A stretch of 64,000 bases of DNA from NCBI GenBank assembly GCA_027494165.1, contig JAOSJM010000001.1:124001-188000 (forward strand), written 5' to 3'. Origin of the DNA: Acidimicrobiia bacterium (GTDB taxonomy: Bacteria > Actinomycetota > Acidimicrobiia > IMCC26256 > JAOSJM01). Both the position numbers and the translations under genes were made by a program. Numbering within the stretch: the stretch's first letter is position 1; the number at the start of each line of letters is the position of its first letter. Positions 9,351-18,382 of the stretch are shown piece by piece. The notes under the pieces are model-generated. The model was given only the letters and a program-made list of their open reading frames with translations, was not told where the DNA came from and did no database searches.

Positions 9351-10623
9351 CCAGGGCGTGGGGATCGTGGGGCTCGGGTACGTCGGGCTCCCGCTGGCCG
9401 TCGCGTTCGCCGAGGCCGGCTTCCGCAGCGTCGGCTTCGACGTCGACCCCGAGCGCGTCGCCGCGCTCAACGCGGGCCGCAGCCACGTCGAGGACGTGGC
9501 CGGCGCCCGGGTGGCCGCGTGCCGCGCGGCGGGCCGCTTCGAGGCCACCGGCGACGCTGGGGCCCTGCGCGGCACGGACGCGGTGTTCATCTGCGTCCCC
9601 ACCCCCTTCGACGAGGCGAAGACCCCCGACCTGCGCTACGTGCGCTCGGCCGCCGAGACCGTGGCCTCGGCCCTCCGACCGGGCCACCTCGTCGTGCTCC
9701 AGTCGACGACCTACCCCGGGACCACGACCGAGGTGGTCCAGCCCCTCCTCGAGCGGTCCGGTCTGCGGGCGGGCGTCGACTTCGACCTCGCCTTCTCGCC
9801 CGAGCGGGTCGACCCCGGCAACACGACCTGGACGGTTCGCAACACCCCGAAGGTCGTGGGGGCCCTCACCGAGGCCGGGGCGGGCCGGGCCCGGGCCCTC
9901 ATGGAGTCGGTGATGGAGCGACCGGGCCTGGTGAGGATCGTGTCGTCGCCGGCCGCGGCCGAGCTGACCAAGCTCCTGGAGAACACCTACCGCGCCGTGA
10001 ACATCGCCCTGGTGAACGAGCTGGCCGTGCTCGCCCACGACATGGGCCTCGACCTCTGGGAGGTCATCGACGCCGCGTCGACGAAGCCGTTCGGGTTCCA
10101 GGCCTTCTACCCGGGGATCGGCCCGGGCGGGCACTGCATCCCGGTGGACCCGTACTACCTGTCGTGGCGGGCCCGGGTCTTCGACTTCCAGACCAAGTTC
10201 ATCGAGCTGGCCGCCGACACGAACCTGGGGATGGCCCGCTACGCGCTGACCCGGGTCCAGGAGCTGCTGAACCGTCGCGGCCGTGCGCTCCGGGGGGCAC
10301 GGGTGCTCGCCCTGGGGCTGTCGTTCAAGCCCGGGATCGGCGACGTCCGCAACTCCCGGGCCGTCCGGCTCGTCGAGCTGCTCGAGGAGCACGGCGCCGA
10401 GGTGGACTACGCGGACCCGCACGTCCCGTCGGCCCGGATCGGCGGCCGCGACCGCAAGGCGGTCGAGCTGCGCGACGGCGTCCTGGAGCGCTACGACCTC
10501 GTCACGGTCCTCGTGGCCCACCCCGAGTGGGACGCGGCCTCGGTGGTCGCGGCGGGCGTTCCCGTCTTCGACGCGGTCAACCTCACGGCCGGGCACGCGG
10601 CCGAGTGGGTGGAGCGGCTGTGA
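9343..10623 (+). CDS. Nucleotide-sugar 6-dehydrogenase (WecC/WbpA/TviB type)
   Basis: Oxidises C-6 of a UDP-sugar to a uronate with two NAD+. 426 residues: N-terminal GLGYVGLPLAVAFAEAG, central CVPTPFDEAKTPD and ENTYRAVNIALVNELA, the catalytic cysteine in GPGGHCIPVDPYYL, and the C-terminal domain with GLSFKPGIGDVRNSRAV. The GGHCIPVDPYY form is typical of UDP-N-acetylhexosamine dehydrogenases rather than UDP-glucose dehydrogenase, which suggests an aminouronate product. ATG 9343 follows a GGAGGGG Shine-Dalgarno at 9331 and overlaps the previous stop by 8 bases. Confidence 0.92.
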   Translation: MPDQGVGIVGLGYVGLPLAVAFAEAGFRSVGFDVDPERVAALNAGRSHVEDVAGARVAACRAAGRFEATGDAGALRGTDAVFICVPTPFDEAKTPDLRYVRSAAETVASALRPGHLVVLQSTTYPGTTTEVVQPLLERSGLRAGVDFDLAFSPERVDPGNTTWTVRNTPKVVGALTEAGAGRARALMESVMERPGLVRIVSSPAAAELTKLLENTYRAVNIALVNELAVLAHDMGLDLWEVIDAASTKPFGFQAFYPGIGPGGHCIPVDPYYLSWRARVFDFQTKFIELAADTNLGMARYALTRVQELLNRRGRALRGARVLALGLSFKPGIGDVRNSRAVRLVELLEEHGAEVDYADPHVPSARIGGRDRKAVELRDGVLERYDLVTVLVAHPEWDAASVVAAGVPVFDAVNLTAGHAAEWVERL

Positions 10624-10643
10624 CCGGCGCGGGAGGGACGTCC

Positions 10644-11738
10644 ATGGGGGAGCGCGCCGGCGTGCGGGCCGAGGGAGGCCGGCTCCTCCGGGTCGGCGTG
10701 ATCGGATGCGGGCAGATCGCCGCCACCCACGTCTCGACCCTGGCGAAGCGGTGCGGGCCGGTCGAGCTGCACCTCTGCGACGTCGTGCCCGACGCGGCCG
10801 CCCGCCTGGCCGCCCGGACCGGGGTCGCGGCGGGGCTCCACGACGATCCGGAGAGGATGTTCGGCGAGCAGGACCTCGACGTCGTGCTCGTGCTGACGCC
10901 CCCGCCGACCCACCACCCCCTGGTCCTCCGGGCGCTGGCCGCCGGGGCCCACGTCCTCGTCGAGAAGCCGATGGCCCTGACGCCGGAAGAGCACGAGGAG
11001 CTGTTCGCGGCGGCCGACGCCGCCGCTCGCCTCCTGTGCGTGGACCACAGCATGTTGCTGATGCCGTGCGTCGTCGAGGCGCTCGAGCGCGTGGCGGTCG
11101 GAGAGGTCGGGCGCCCGCTGGCCTTCCACTGCTTCTACGGACACGCCGAGGCCGGCGGCGCCATCCCCTACGGCGGTCCGGGGCACTGGGCCTACCGGAT
11201 GCCCGGGGGGGTGCTGCTCAACCACCTCTCCCACCCGGCCAGCCTGCTGGTCGCCTTCCTCGGCGCTCCCGAGGAGGTGCTGGCGCTGCGGTCGGCGCGC
11301 AACGTCATGCCCGGTGACGTCCCCGACAGCCTGCAGGTGGCGGTCGGGACCGCCGCCGGGTATGGGAGCATCAGCATCTCGATGTCCCACGGCAACCACC
11401 TGCGGCAGGCCACCGTCTACGGCGAGCGGGGTACGGTCTTCCTCGACCTCACCCGCCAGACGACGGTGGTCAGCCGCCACCAGGGGCCGATCGGGCTGGT
11501 CCCGAAGATGTTGGGCGGCGTGGGCGTGGGGCTGGCCCAGGCCGGGCGGACGGTGGAGGTCGGAGCCCGGGTGGCCACCGGCCGGCTGAAGCGGGAGCCC
11601 GGGGTGCGGGCGCTCGTCGAACGGTACTTCGCCGCGGTGCGCGAGGGCGGCCCGCCACCGGTGTCGCGCGAGAACGCCCTCGGCGTGGCCCGCATCCAGT
11701 ACGAGGCTCTGCTGGCGCCGGGGTTGGCCGCGCGATGA
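10644..11738 (+). CDS. Gfo/Idh/MocA-family oxidoreductase
   Basis: 364-residue NAD(P)-dependent sugar oxidoreductase. GVIGCGQIAATHVSTL binds the dinucleotide, and LVEKPMALTPEEHEEL contains the conserved EKP lysine. The C-terminal half has the open beta-sheet substrate domain with GGVLLNHLSHP. ATG 10644 has a good GGAGGG 7 bases upstream (10632-10637). An alternative GTG at 10620 would overlap the previous stop in GTGA and add 8 residues before a disordered stretch. Substrate unknown; 3-dehydrogenation of a nucleotide sugar is possible given the neighbours. Confidence 0.85.
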   Translation: MGERAGVRAEGGRLLRVGVIGCGQIAATHVSTLAKRCGPVELHLCDVVPDAAARLAARTGVAAGLHDDPERMFGEQDLDVVLVLTPPPTHHPLVLRALAAGAHVLVEKPMALTPEEHEELFAAADAAARLLCVDHSMLLMPCVVEALERVAVGEVGRPLAFHCFYGHAEAGGAIPYGGPGHWAYRMPGGVLLNHLSHPASLLVAFLGAPEEVLALRSARNVMPGDVPDSLQVAVGTAAGYGSISISMSHGNHLRQATVYGERGTVFLDLTRQTTVVSRHQGPIGLVPKMLGGVGVGLAQAGRTVEVGARVATGRLKREPGVRALVERYFAAVREGGPPPVSRENALGVARIQYEALLAPGLAAR

Positions 11739-12688
11739 CGGTCCTGCTGACCGGCTACCCGGGCCACCTGGGGCGCTCGCTGGCCCGCCGCCTCGTGGCC
11801 GGCGGCCACGAGGTGCGCGCCGTCCTCCACCGTCGCGCCGTCGACCGGCGGGACCGTGACCCGGGGGTCGAGCTCGTGTGGGGCGACGTCGGCGAGAAGG
11901 AGAGCCGCGACGAGCTCGTCGCCGGGGTCGACGCGGTCGTCCACGCGGCGTGGGACTTCCGCCGGGTCCCCCACGCCGAGCGCGTGAACGTCGACGGGAG
12001 CGTGGACCTGTACGGCGCCGCGGCCGAGGCCGGGGTCGGGACCTTCGTCTTCATCTCCAGCGTGGCCGTGTACGGCCTGGAACCGCCGCCCGGTGGCGGG
12101 CCGGTCGGCGAAGACACCCCGTTCGTCGCGGAGGACCGGGCGCTCGACGTCTACCCGTGGGCGAAGGTGCGGGTGGAGCGCGCCCTGCGGGAGCAGGCGG
12201 ACGACGGGCCATCCCTCACCGTGGTGCGCCCGGGCCTGCTCTTCGGCCCGAACCTGGCGCCGGCCAAGCGGCTCGTCCGGGGGAGGTACGCCCTGCTGGT
12301 CGGCCGGGGTTCGAACCACCTCCCCTACGTCCACGTCGCGGACGTCGCCGACCTCGTCGCGCGGGCCGTCCGGCGAGGCGCGTCAGGGACCTTCAACGCC
12401 GTGCCGTCGGCAGCGGTCGGGGCCGACGCGTTCCTGCGAGGCTGGGCCCGCCGCGAGGGGCGGGACGTCCGGGTGGTGCACCTCCCGCCCGCGGTCTTCG
12501 CCGCCCTGTCCCTCGGCCCGTACGCCGTCAAGCGGCTGCTGGGGCGAGACGCGACGCGCCCCAACGTCGCGTACCAGACGGCGACCGCGCTGCGCGACGT
12601 CCGCTACAGCTCGGCCCGGGCCCGGCGGGAGCTGGGCTGGGAGGACGTCGAGACCCGGGCCGTGGTCGAGGCCGCGGGGCTGGGCTGA
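11735..12688 (+). CDS. NAD(P)-dependent epimerase/dehydratase family protein
   Basis: 317-residue extended SDR. LLTGYPGHLGRSLARRL is the nucleotide-binding motif. The catalytic tyrosine and lysine fall in YPWAKVRVERAL, and SSVAVYGLEPPP and VVRPGLLFGPN are also family landmarks. The C-terminal half is closer to general NAD-epimerases than to GalE. ATG 11735 overlaps the preceding stop in ATGA. It ends 10 bases from the converging asnB stop, so the rightward run of ten genes from 2908 ends here. Substrate not predictable. Confidence 0.82.
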   Translation: MTVLLTGYPGHLGRSLARRLVAGGHEVRAVLHRRAVDRRDRDPGVELVWGDVGEKESRDELVAGVDAVVHAAWDFRRVPHAERVNVDGSVDLYGAAAEAGVGTFVFISSVAVYGLEPPPGGGPVGEDTPFVAEDRALDVYPWAKVRVERALREQADDGPSLTVVRPGLLFGPNLAPAKRLVRGRYALLVGRGSNHLPYVHVADVADLVARAVRRGASGTFNAVPSAAVGADAFLRGWARREGRDVRVVHLPPAVFAALSLGPYAVKRLLGRDATRPNVAYQTATALRDVRYSSARARRELGWEDVETRAVVEAAGLG

Positions 12689-12698
12689 CGGCGCGAGG

Positions 12699-14544
12699 TC
12701 ATCCCCGGAAGAAGGCCTGGTGCCAGACCTCGAGCGAGAGCAGGGTGTAGATCCGCTGCCACTCGTTGCGCCGTCCCCGCTCGTGATCGTCGAGGAGCCG
12801 TTCGACCGCGGGCCGGTCCATCACCTGTCCCACGAACGAGCTCGGGGAGCACAGCATGTCCCGGGCCATCTCCCGCAGGCTGCCGCGGAGCCAGACGTCG
12901 AAGGGGACCCGGAACCCCAGCTTGGGGCGCCGGGTGATCTCCTCGGGCAGGTACCGCCGGCCCAGCTCGCGCACCACCCACTTGGTCGTGCCGCGACGGA
13001 CCTTCACCCGTGAGGGGAGCGTGAACGCCAGCTCTACCAGGCGATGGTCGAGGAACGGGGGCCGGAGCTCCAGCGAGGCCGCCATCGAGGTCCGGTCACC
13101 CCGCTCGAGCAGGTTGTCGACGAGCCAGGTGTGGCAGTCGACGTAGAGCATCCGCTGGATCACGTCTCCACGCGCGCCGCCAGATCTCCTCGTAGCCTCC
13201 CCGGCCGGCCGAGCCCGCCAGCTCCAGTCGCTCCTCGGCGGTGAAGGGGGCGAACCAGGTGCGGAAGCGCTCGGCCTCGGTGCGGGCCGCGGCCGCCCGG
13301 AGGAGCGTGCGGGGCCGACGGGCCCGGTCGGGCAGGGCCCGCTCGAGGGCTCCGAACACCGGACCGCGGACCGCCGCCGGCAGCGTCCCCGAGGCCTGGA
13401 CCAGGCGGGCGTACCGGTACTTCGGGTAGCCGGCGAACAGCTCGTCGCTCCCCTCGCCGGAGAGGACGACCTTCACGTGCCGGCGGGCCAGCGTGGCCAG
13501 GCGATGGAACGCGATGTCGGGGGGCTCGGGGAGCGGGGCGTCGACGTGCCACGTGAGCTTGGGCCAGAGCTGCTCGAAGTCCCGTGCCGTCACCGTGATC
13601 TCGTGGTGCGTGGTCCCGAGGTGGGCGCTCACCTTCCGGGCGAAGGGCAGCTCGTCGTGACTGGTCTGCTCGAAGTTGGCGGAGAACGTCTCGACCCCCT
13701 CGCCCTCGCGGAGGGATGAGATCATCGCCACGATCAGGCTGCTGTCGATCCCACCGCTGAGGTAGGCCCCGACGGGCACGTCGGCGACCAGGGCGGCCCG
13801 GACCGAGTCCCGCAGCGCCTCACCGACCAGCGTGAGGGCCTCCGCGTCGGGGACGTGCTCGCGCGCCGGCTCCACCGGCAGCGCCCAGTACCGCTCGACG
13901 GTGACCCGCCCGTCGGGCCGGGCGAGCAGGCGGTGGCCGGGCGGCAGCTTCCGCACCCCCCGGAACATCGTGTGGGGCGTGGGCACGGAGCGGTGCGCGA
14001 GGTAGTCGGCCAGGCTCTCCTCGTCGACCTCGGGCGCCCGGGGGAGGGCGGGCAGGATCGCCTTGATCTCCGACGCGAAGACGAGCACGTCCTCGTCCCG
14101 GTACCAGTAGAGGGGCAGGATCCCGAGGCGGTCCCGGTGCAGCCAGAGCTGCCCGTCGCGCTCGTCGACGATCCCGTAGGCGAACTGACCCCGGAGGCGC
14201 TCGACGAACCCGGGGCCGCCCTCGAGGAACCCGGCGAGGAGCACCTCGGTGTCACCGGCGGTCCGCCAGGGGTAGTCGAGCGCGTCCCGGAGCTCGCGGT
14301 AGTTGAAGATCTCGCCGTTGAAGACGACGTGGACCCGCCCGTCGACCGAGCTCATCGGTTGGGGCGAGCCGGCCACGTCGATGATCGAGAGCCGGCGGTG
14401 GGCCAGGCCCGCGGTCCCGTCGGCGGAGATCCAGACGCCGGCGCCGTCGGGCCCGCGGTGGGTGAGCACGTCGGCCAGGGCACGGAGCCGCTCGGGGTCC
14501 ACGCGGGCGCCGTCGAAGCGGCGGATCCCGACGATGCCGCACAT
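12699..14544 (-). CDS. asnB: AsnB-type asparagine synthetase / amidotransferase (frameshifted)
   Basis: Glutamine-hydrolysing amidotransferase with an N-terminal Ntn-hydrolase domain (nucleophile Cys2 in MCGIVGIRRF, then THRGPDGAG and NGEIFNYREL) and a C-terminal ATP-PPi synthetase domain (LSGGIDSSLIVAM, SGEGSDELFAGYPKY). Corrected length is about 614 residues, normal for actinobacterial AsnB. The frame shifts within 13162-13180: upstream reading ends in GYEEIWRR and the last 150 residues (RMLYVDCHTWLVDN, MAASLELRPPFLDHRLVE) are in another frame. In polysaccharide loci such enzymes often amidate uronic acids, and a uronate-forming dehydrogenase is at 9343. Free asparagine synthesis is equally possible. 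The start codon shares one base with the stop of the upstream glycosyltransferase. Confidence 0.88.
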
Positions 14545-15740
14545 CAGCGGTCTCCGGCCCGGTCGCAGTGGCCGAGCAGCTCCTCCGCCCGGCGGTCCCA
14601 CGAGTCGCCGAGCACGGCCTCGCGGCGCTCCTCGGGCGTCATCGTCCCGGGGCCGCCCCCGGCCAGCGCGGCCCGGACCTGGGCGACGAAGTCGTCCGGC
14701 CCGCACGCGATCCGGACCCACCTCCCGTGGCGCTCGACCTCCGGGATCGCCGTGGTCACGACGGGAAGCCCCAGGGCCAGGTACTCCTTGAGCTTGATCG
14801 GGTTGGTGTAGCGCGACCACTCGTCGTCGAGCCGGGGGAGGATCGCGACGTCGAACCCGGACCCGTAGCGCGGGATCTCCTCGTAGCCCCGGTAGCCGAG
14901 CCAGCGGACGTTGGGGAGGCTCTCGAGCCGGTCCATCGAGCAGGTGGCGTCGCCCACGAGCACGACCTGGGCCTCGGGGATCTCCCGGGCCAGGCGCTCG
15001 AGCAGGCCGAAGTCGATCACGTAGTCGTCGAGACCGCCGAAGAACCCGATCCTCGGGTGGGGCACGAGGCGCAGGTCGTCCGGCTCCTCCTCGGGAGGTC
15101 GGGGCCGGAAGTGGTCCAGATCGACGCCGTGGTCGAGGAAGACGGCGCGGTCACCGGCCAGCGGGAGCTCCTCCTCCATGAGCGCGTGGCTCACGTAGAG
15201 CACGCGGTCGGCGTGGCGGAGGAGCGCCTCCTCCAGCGCGCGGATGTAGTCCTGGTCGGTCTCCGCGAAGGTCGAGTGCTTGTCGACCCGGTTGAAGACC
15301 AGGGCCCGCCGGCGCATGGGGCGCACCACCTCCCAGGCCGTGGGGATGGTGACGACGAGGACCGGGTCCTCGATGCGGAGGAACCGGCTCACGAGCCGGA
15401 CCTGGGCCCGGACCATGCGGGCGTTGAGGGCCCTCGCCCACCGCAGCGAGTAGAAGGGCAGGATCAGCGGGGTCATGACGTGGAAGCCCGGGAGGTCCGC
15501 CACGGGCCGCCGGACGAGCTTGGCCATGCTCTTGAGCTTCCGGACGATCCGGGACCACGCCTTGGTGCTGCGACCGGGCAGGGGCATCCGCATCCCGATG
15601 CTGTTCACGAGGAGCACCGTGCGCTCCCGAGCCACCCGCTGCATGAGCTGGAGCTCGGAGTGGGCCCGGTTGTGGTACCACCAGTCGACGGCGGCGAAGC
15701 ACACGAACGGCGGCCCGGCCTGGTCGCTCGTGGTCGCCAC
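14544..15740 (-). CDS. Glycosyltransferase, GT4-like
   Basis: 398 residues of GT-B type. The N-terminus has CFAAVDWWYHNRAHSELQL, seen in polysaccharide-cluster GT1/GT4 enzymes. The middle has IGFFGGLDDYVIDFGLLERL, the start of the donor domain, and the C-terminal part has NPIKLKEYLALGLPVVTTAI, matching the E-rich donor-binding helix. GTG 15740 was chosen because GAGGAGG lies 7 bases upstream; a longer in-frame start at 15824 would add a low-complexity arginine-rich stretch. Substrate unknown. Translation is probably coupled to asnB. Confidence 0.82.
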   Translation of the reverse strand: MATTSDQAGPPFVCFAAVDWWYHNRAHSELQLMQRVARERTVLLVNSIGMRMPLPGRSTKAWSRIVRKLKSMAKLVRRPVADLPGFHVMTPLILPFYSLRWARALNARMVRAQVRLVSRFLRIEDPVLVVTIPTAWEVVRPMRRRALVFNRVDKHSTFAETDQDYIRALEEALLRHADRVLYVSHALMEEELPLAGDRAVFLDHGVDLDHFRPRPPEEEPDDLRLVPHPRIGFFGGLDDYVIDFGLLERLAREIPEAQVVLVGDATCSMDRLESLPNVRWLGYRGYEEIPRYGSGFDVAILPRLDDEWSRYTNPIKLKEYLALGLPVVTTAIPEVERHGRWVRIACGPDDFVAQVRAALAGGGPGTMTPEERREAVLGDSWDRRAEELLGHCDRAGDR

Positions 15741-15879
15741 GCGTTCGCCTCCTCGAACGGGGTGCCCCGGGGAGCCGCGCCTTCCGGCGCATCGGGCTCG
15801 TCGGCCGGTCGGAGTGACGGCCACCGCGGCTCGACGGGACCGAGTCTAGGGGTCCGGCGGCTCCCGGATCGGCCGACCG
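15741..15879 (-). promoter_or_regulatory. Intergenic region with candidate -10 for the glycosyltransferase
   Basis: 139 bases between two leftward genes. On the minus strand TAGACT (15842-15847) is a good -10 hexamer, about 100 bases before GTG 15740; no clear -35. The GAGGAGG Shine-Dalgarno lies at the 15740 end. No gene is visible. Confidence 0.35.
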
Positions 15880-16701
15880 CTAGGTGATCGGGAAGAAGAC
15901 CTCGGCCGGACCCAGGAACTGGGTGAGCCACTCGGGGTCGAGCACCGCCCAGCCGGGCTCTCCGGTCACGTTGGTGGTCTGGGTGCGGTAGGCGGCCAGC
16001 GCGCGGCGTTTGGCCCCCAGGAAGCCCGCGGTGGAGACCAGGTCGGGACGGGCCCGGGCGGTGGCCCGGAAGGGATCCGTGAGGAGCGACCAGGCCCGTG
16101 CGCCGGTCGACCGGCCGGGCGGGCGGGGCAGCCACGGACCGTCGGCCCAGAACCAGATGGGGTACTCGGCCACCCTGCACGTCGGGGGCAGCGACGGGAG
16201 CAGGTCGCGCACGGCCCGGTTGAGGGCCCGGTGGTCGGGCTGCCAGTCGAGCCCGGACGTGACGAGGATCTCGTCGGGCGCGAGCTCGCTCACCAGGCCC
16301 TCGACGGTCCCGGTGAGCTCCGCCACCCGCGTCCCCAGGGTCCCCTCCTCCCAGCCGAGCAGGCGGAGGTGCCCAGGTGGCACGCCGAGGGCGTCGGCGG
16401 CCTCGGTGGCCTCGGTCGCGCGGAGGTTCGCGAGCTCCTCGGGGGTGACGACGCTCGATCGGTGCGAGTGCCGGCCGTCGGTGACCACGACGACGTCGAC
16501 CGTCGCTCCGGCCGCGACCTTGCGGGCGAGCGTCGCTCCGCAGCCGAGGGTCTCGTCGTCGGGATGAGGCGCGAGCACCAGGCACGATCGGCGGGCCGAG
16601 GCGGCGGTGACGTCGCGTCCCCGCCGGATCGTCGACCGCTGCCAGGCCCTCCGCACGGGCGAGCGGAGCGTCGTCGCGATCCGTCGCGCGAGGTTCGTCA
16701 C
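15880..16701 (-). CDS. PIG-L family LmbE-like deacetylase
   Basis: 273 residues of the zinc-dependent N-acetylglucosaminyl deacetylase fold. The metal-binding motif APHPDDETLGCG (H-P-D-D) is near residue 40 and the third ligand is in SGLDWQPDHRALNRAV. These enzymes remove N-acetyl groups from sugars such as GlcNAc-PI, GlcNAc-inositol or lipid-linked saccharides. GTG 16701 overlaps the flippase stop in GTGA, which also fixes the frame of the flippase end. Substrate is probably a polysaccharide intermediate, inferred from context. Confidence 0.87.
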   Translation of the reverse strand: MTNLARRIATTLRSPVRRAWQRSTIRRGRDVTAASARRSCLVLAPHPDDETLGCGATLARKVAAGATVDVVVVTDGRHSHRSSVVTPEELANLRATEATEAADALGVPPGHLRLLGWEEGTLGTRVAELTGTVEGLVSELAPDEILVTSGLDWQPDHRALNRAVRDLLPSLPPTCRVAEYPIWFWADGPWLPRPPGRSTGARAWSLLTDPFRATARARPDLVSTAGFLGAKRRALAAYRTQTTNVTGEPGWAVLDPEWLTQFLGPAEVFFPIT

Positions 16702-18172
16702 GCCGGCTGCCCGGGCCGCAGCACCGTCCGCCACTCGAGGAGCGGGTTGCGCGGGAGCAGGGTCGCGACGTACACGAGCGTGGCTCCCCCTCCGACCAGC
16801 GCGAGCTCGACGACGTCGGCGGCATCGGGGATCGCGGCCAGGAGTCCGAGCGAGACCAGGAGCGCGGCGGCGGCCGCCACCCCGGTCGCACGAGAGGCTC
16901 CAGCAGCAGGCGGACGTCGACACCGCTGCGGCGGACGGCCGTGACGGTCACCGGCAGCACGACCGCCGCCGCCACGGCCACGTGGGTCCAGGCGACGGCG
17001 CGCAGCCCGCCGGTGTGGGCGGCGACGATCAGTGCCGGGGCGAGCAGGGCCAGCCAGAGGGCGTACACCAGGAACTCGGTGCGGGAGCGGCCCTGGGCGA
17101 CGAGCACGTCCACGAGGATGCGCTGCACGACCCGCAGCCCTCCCAGGAGCGCGAGGATCCGCAGCACCGGCACGGCCGGGACCCACTTCTCCCCGTACAC
17201 GAAGCGCACCGCCGGCTCCGCGAGCACGATGAGCATCAGCATCAACGGGAGGATGGCCGCCACCAGCAGGGCGAAGGCTCGACGGAGGCCTCGTGACAGA
17301 CGGTCCCGATCGGCCACCAGCCGGGCGAAGCTGGCCAGGCTCACGCGCTGGACGGTCGCCCCGACCGTGTTGACCGGGAGGCTCGAGACGTTGAAGGCGA
17401 GCTGGTAGTAGCCCAGCGACGTCGGGCCCAGCACGCCTCCCACCACGAGGTTGTCGACGTTCCACGTCCCGTCCCGGAGCAGCGAGCTCCCGGCGATCGG
17501 CAGCCCGAAGCCGAGGAGGGATCGGGCCGTCGATCGATCGAACCCGAACCCCGGTCGGGAGGGGATCAGGAGGATCATCACGAGCGTCGTGGCCAGGTTG
17601 CTCGTGACCATCCCCAGGGCCAGCGCGTAGGGCCCGGCCCCGGCGACGGCCAGGCCGATCGTCACCGTGATCTGCACGGCCATGCCCACGCCCTCGGCGA
17701 CCATGACCCGTTCCTGGCGGATCTCCCGGTACAGGAGGGCCTGGGGGATGCTGGACACCCCGTCGACGAGCACGGTGACCGACAGGACCCGGAGCACCCC
17801 GGTGACCTGTGGCTCCCCGACGACGTCGGCCACGAGGGGCGCGAAGAGGAGGACGAGCAGGAACCAGCCGGTGCTGCTGACCAGAGCGATGGTCCACGCG
17901 GTGCGGCCCGCCTCGACGGCGTCCCCCTGCCACCGGACGATGCCGGGGATCTGGCCCAGCTCGTTGATCGCGATGAGCATCGTGACCACGGCCATGGCCG
18001 CGCCGTAGACGCCGACGTCCTCGACGTCGAGGATCCGCAGGACGACGACGCTGGAGCCGAAGGTGAAGATCCGGTTGACGAGCTGGTTGACGAAGCTCCA
18101 GCGGAGTCCCCGCCCCACGAGGCCGCTGATGCCCCGGTCCGGCGGAGGTCCCGAGGCGTCGAGTCCGGTCAC
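16698..18172 (-). CDS. Wzx-type polysaccharide flippase (MOP superfamily, frameshifted)
   Basis: Polytopic membrane protein with hydrophobic segments along its whole length, such as VYGAAMAVVTMLIAINELG, WFLLVLLFAPLVADVVG and LLVAAILPLMLMLIVLA. NVDNLVVGGVLGPTSLGYYQLAFNV is typical of polysaccharide-export flippases, which move undecaprenyl-PP-linked repeat units across the membrane. The main frame runs to VDVRLLLEPLVR and then shifts within 16881-16896. The continuation (GVAAAAALLVSLGLLAAIP ... LEWRTVLRPGQPA) ends at 16698, overlapping the PIG-L start as expected. Corrected length about 491 residues. GTG 18172 is the best but not a certain start; its Shine-Dalgarno is too close. Confidence 0.83.
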
Positions 18173-18382
18173 ACCCTCCGCTCCCCTGCGCCTGGTTCCT
18201 TCGCGTGCATCCGTGCTCGGGCCGTGGCGGTCGGGGGAGACGCCGGGCCCGTCGTTCCCGCACGCCACCTGCCGCCCTCGAACGGTAGCCTGCCTCCGAC
18301 CGCCCGCCGAACCGCCGGGCCGGGTGCCGGGGCCGTGCCGAGACGACGGGGGACTGGTGGACCACACGCCGGGGAGAGGGGG

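Noticed and set aside
12750..13163. A separate small gene encoding the C-terminal part of AsnB
   Set aside because: It has no Shine-Dalgarno, and its start lies inside a conserved AsnB helix; it is the frameshifted 3' end of asnB.
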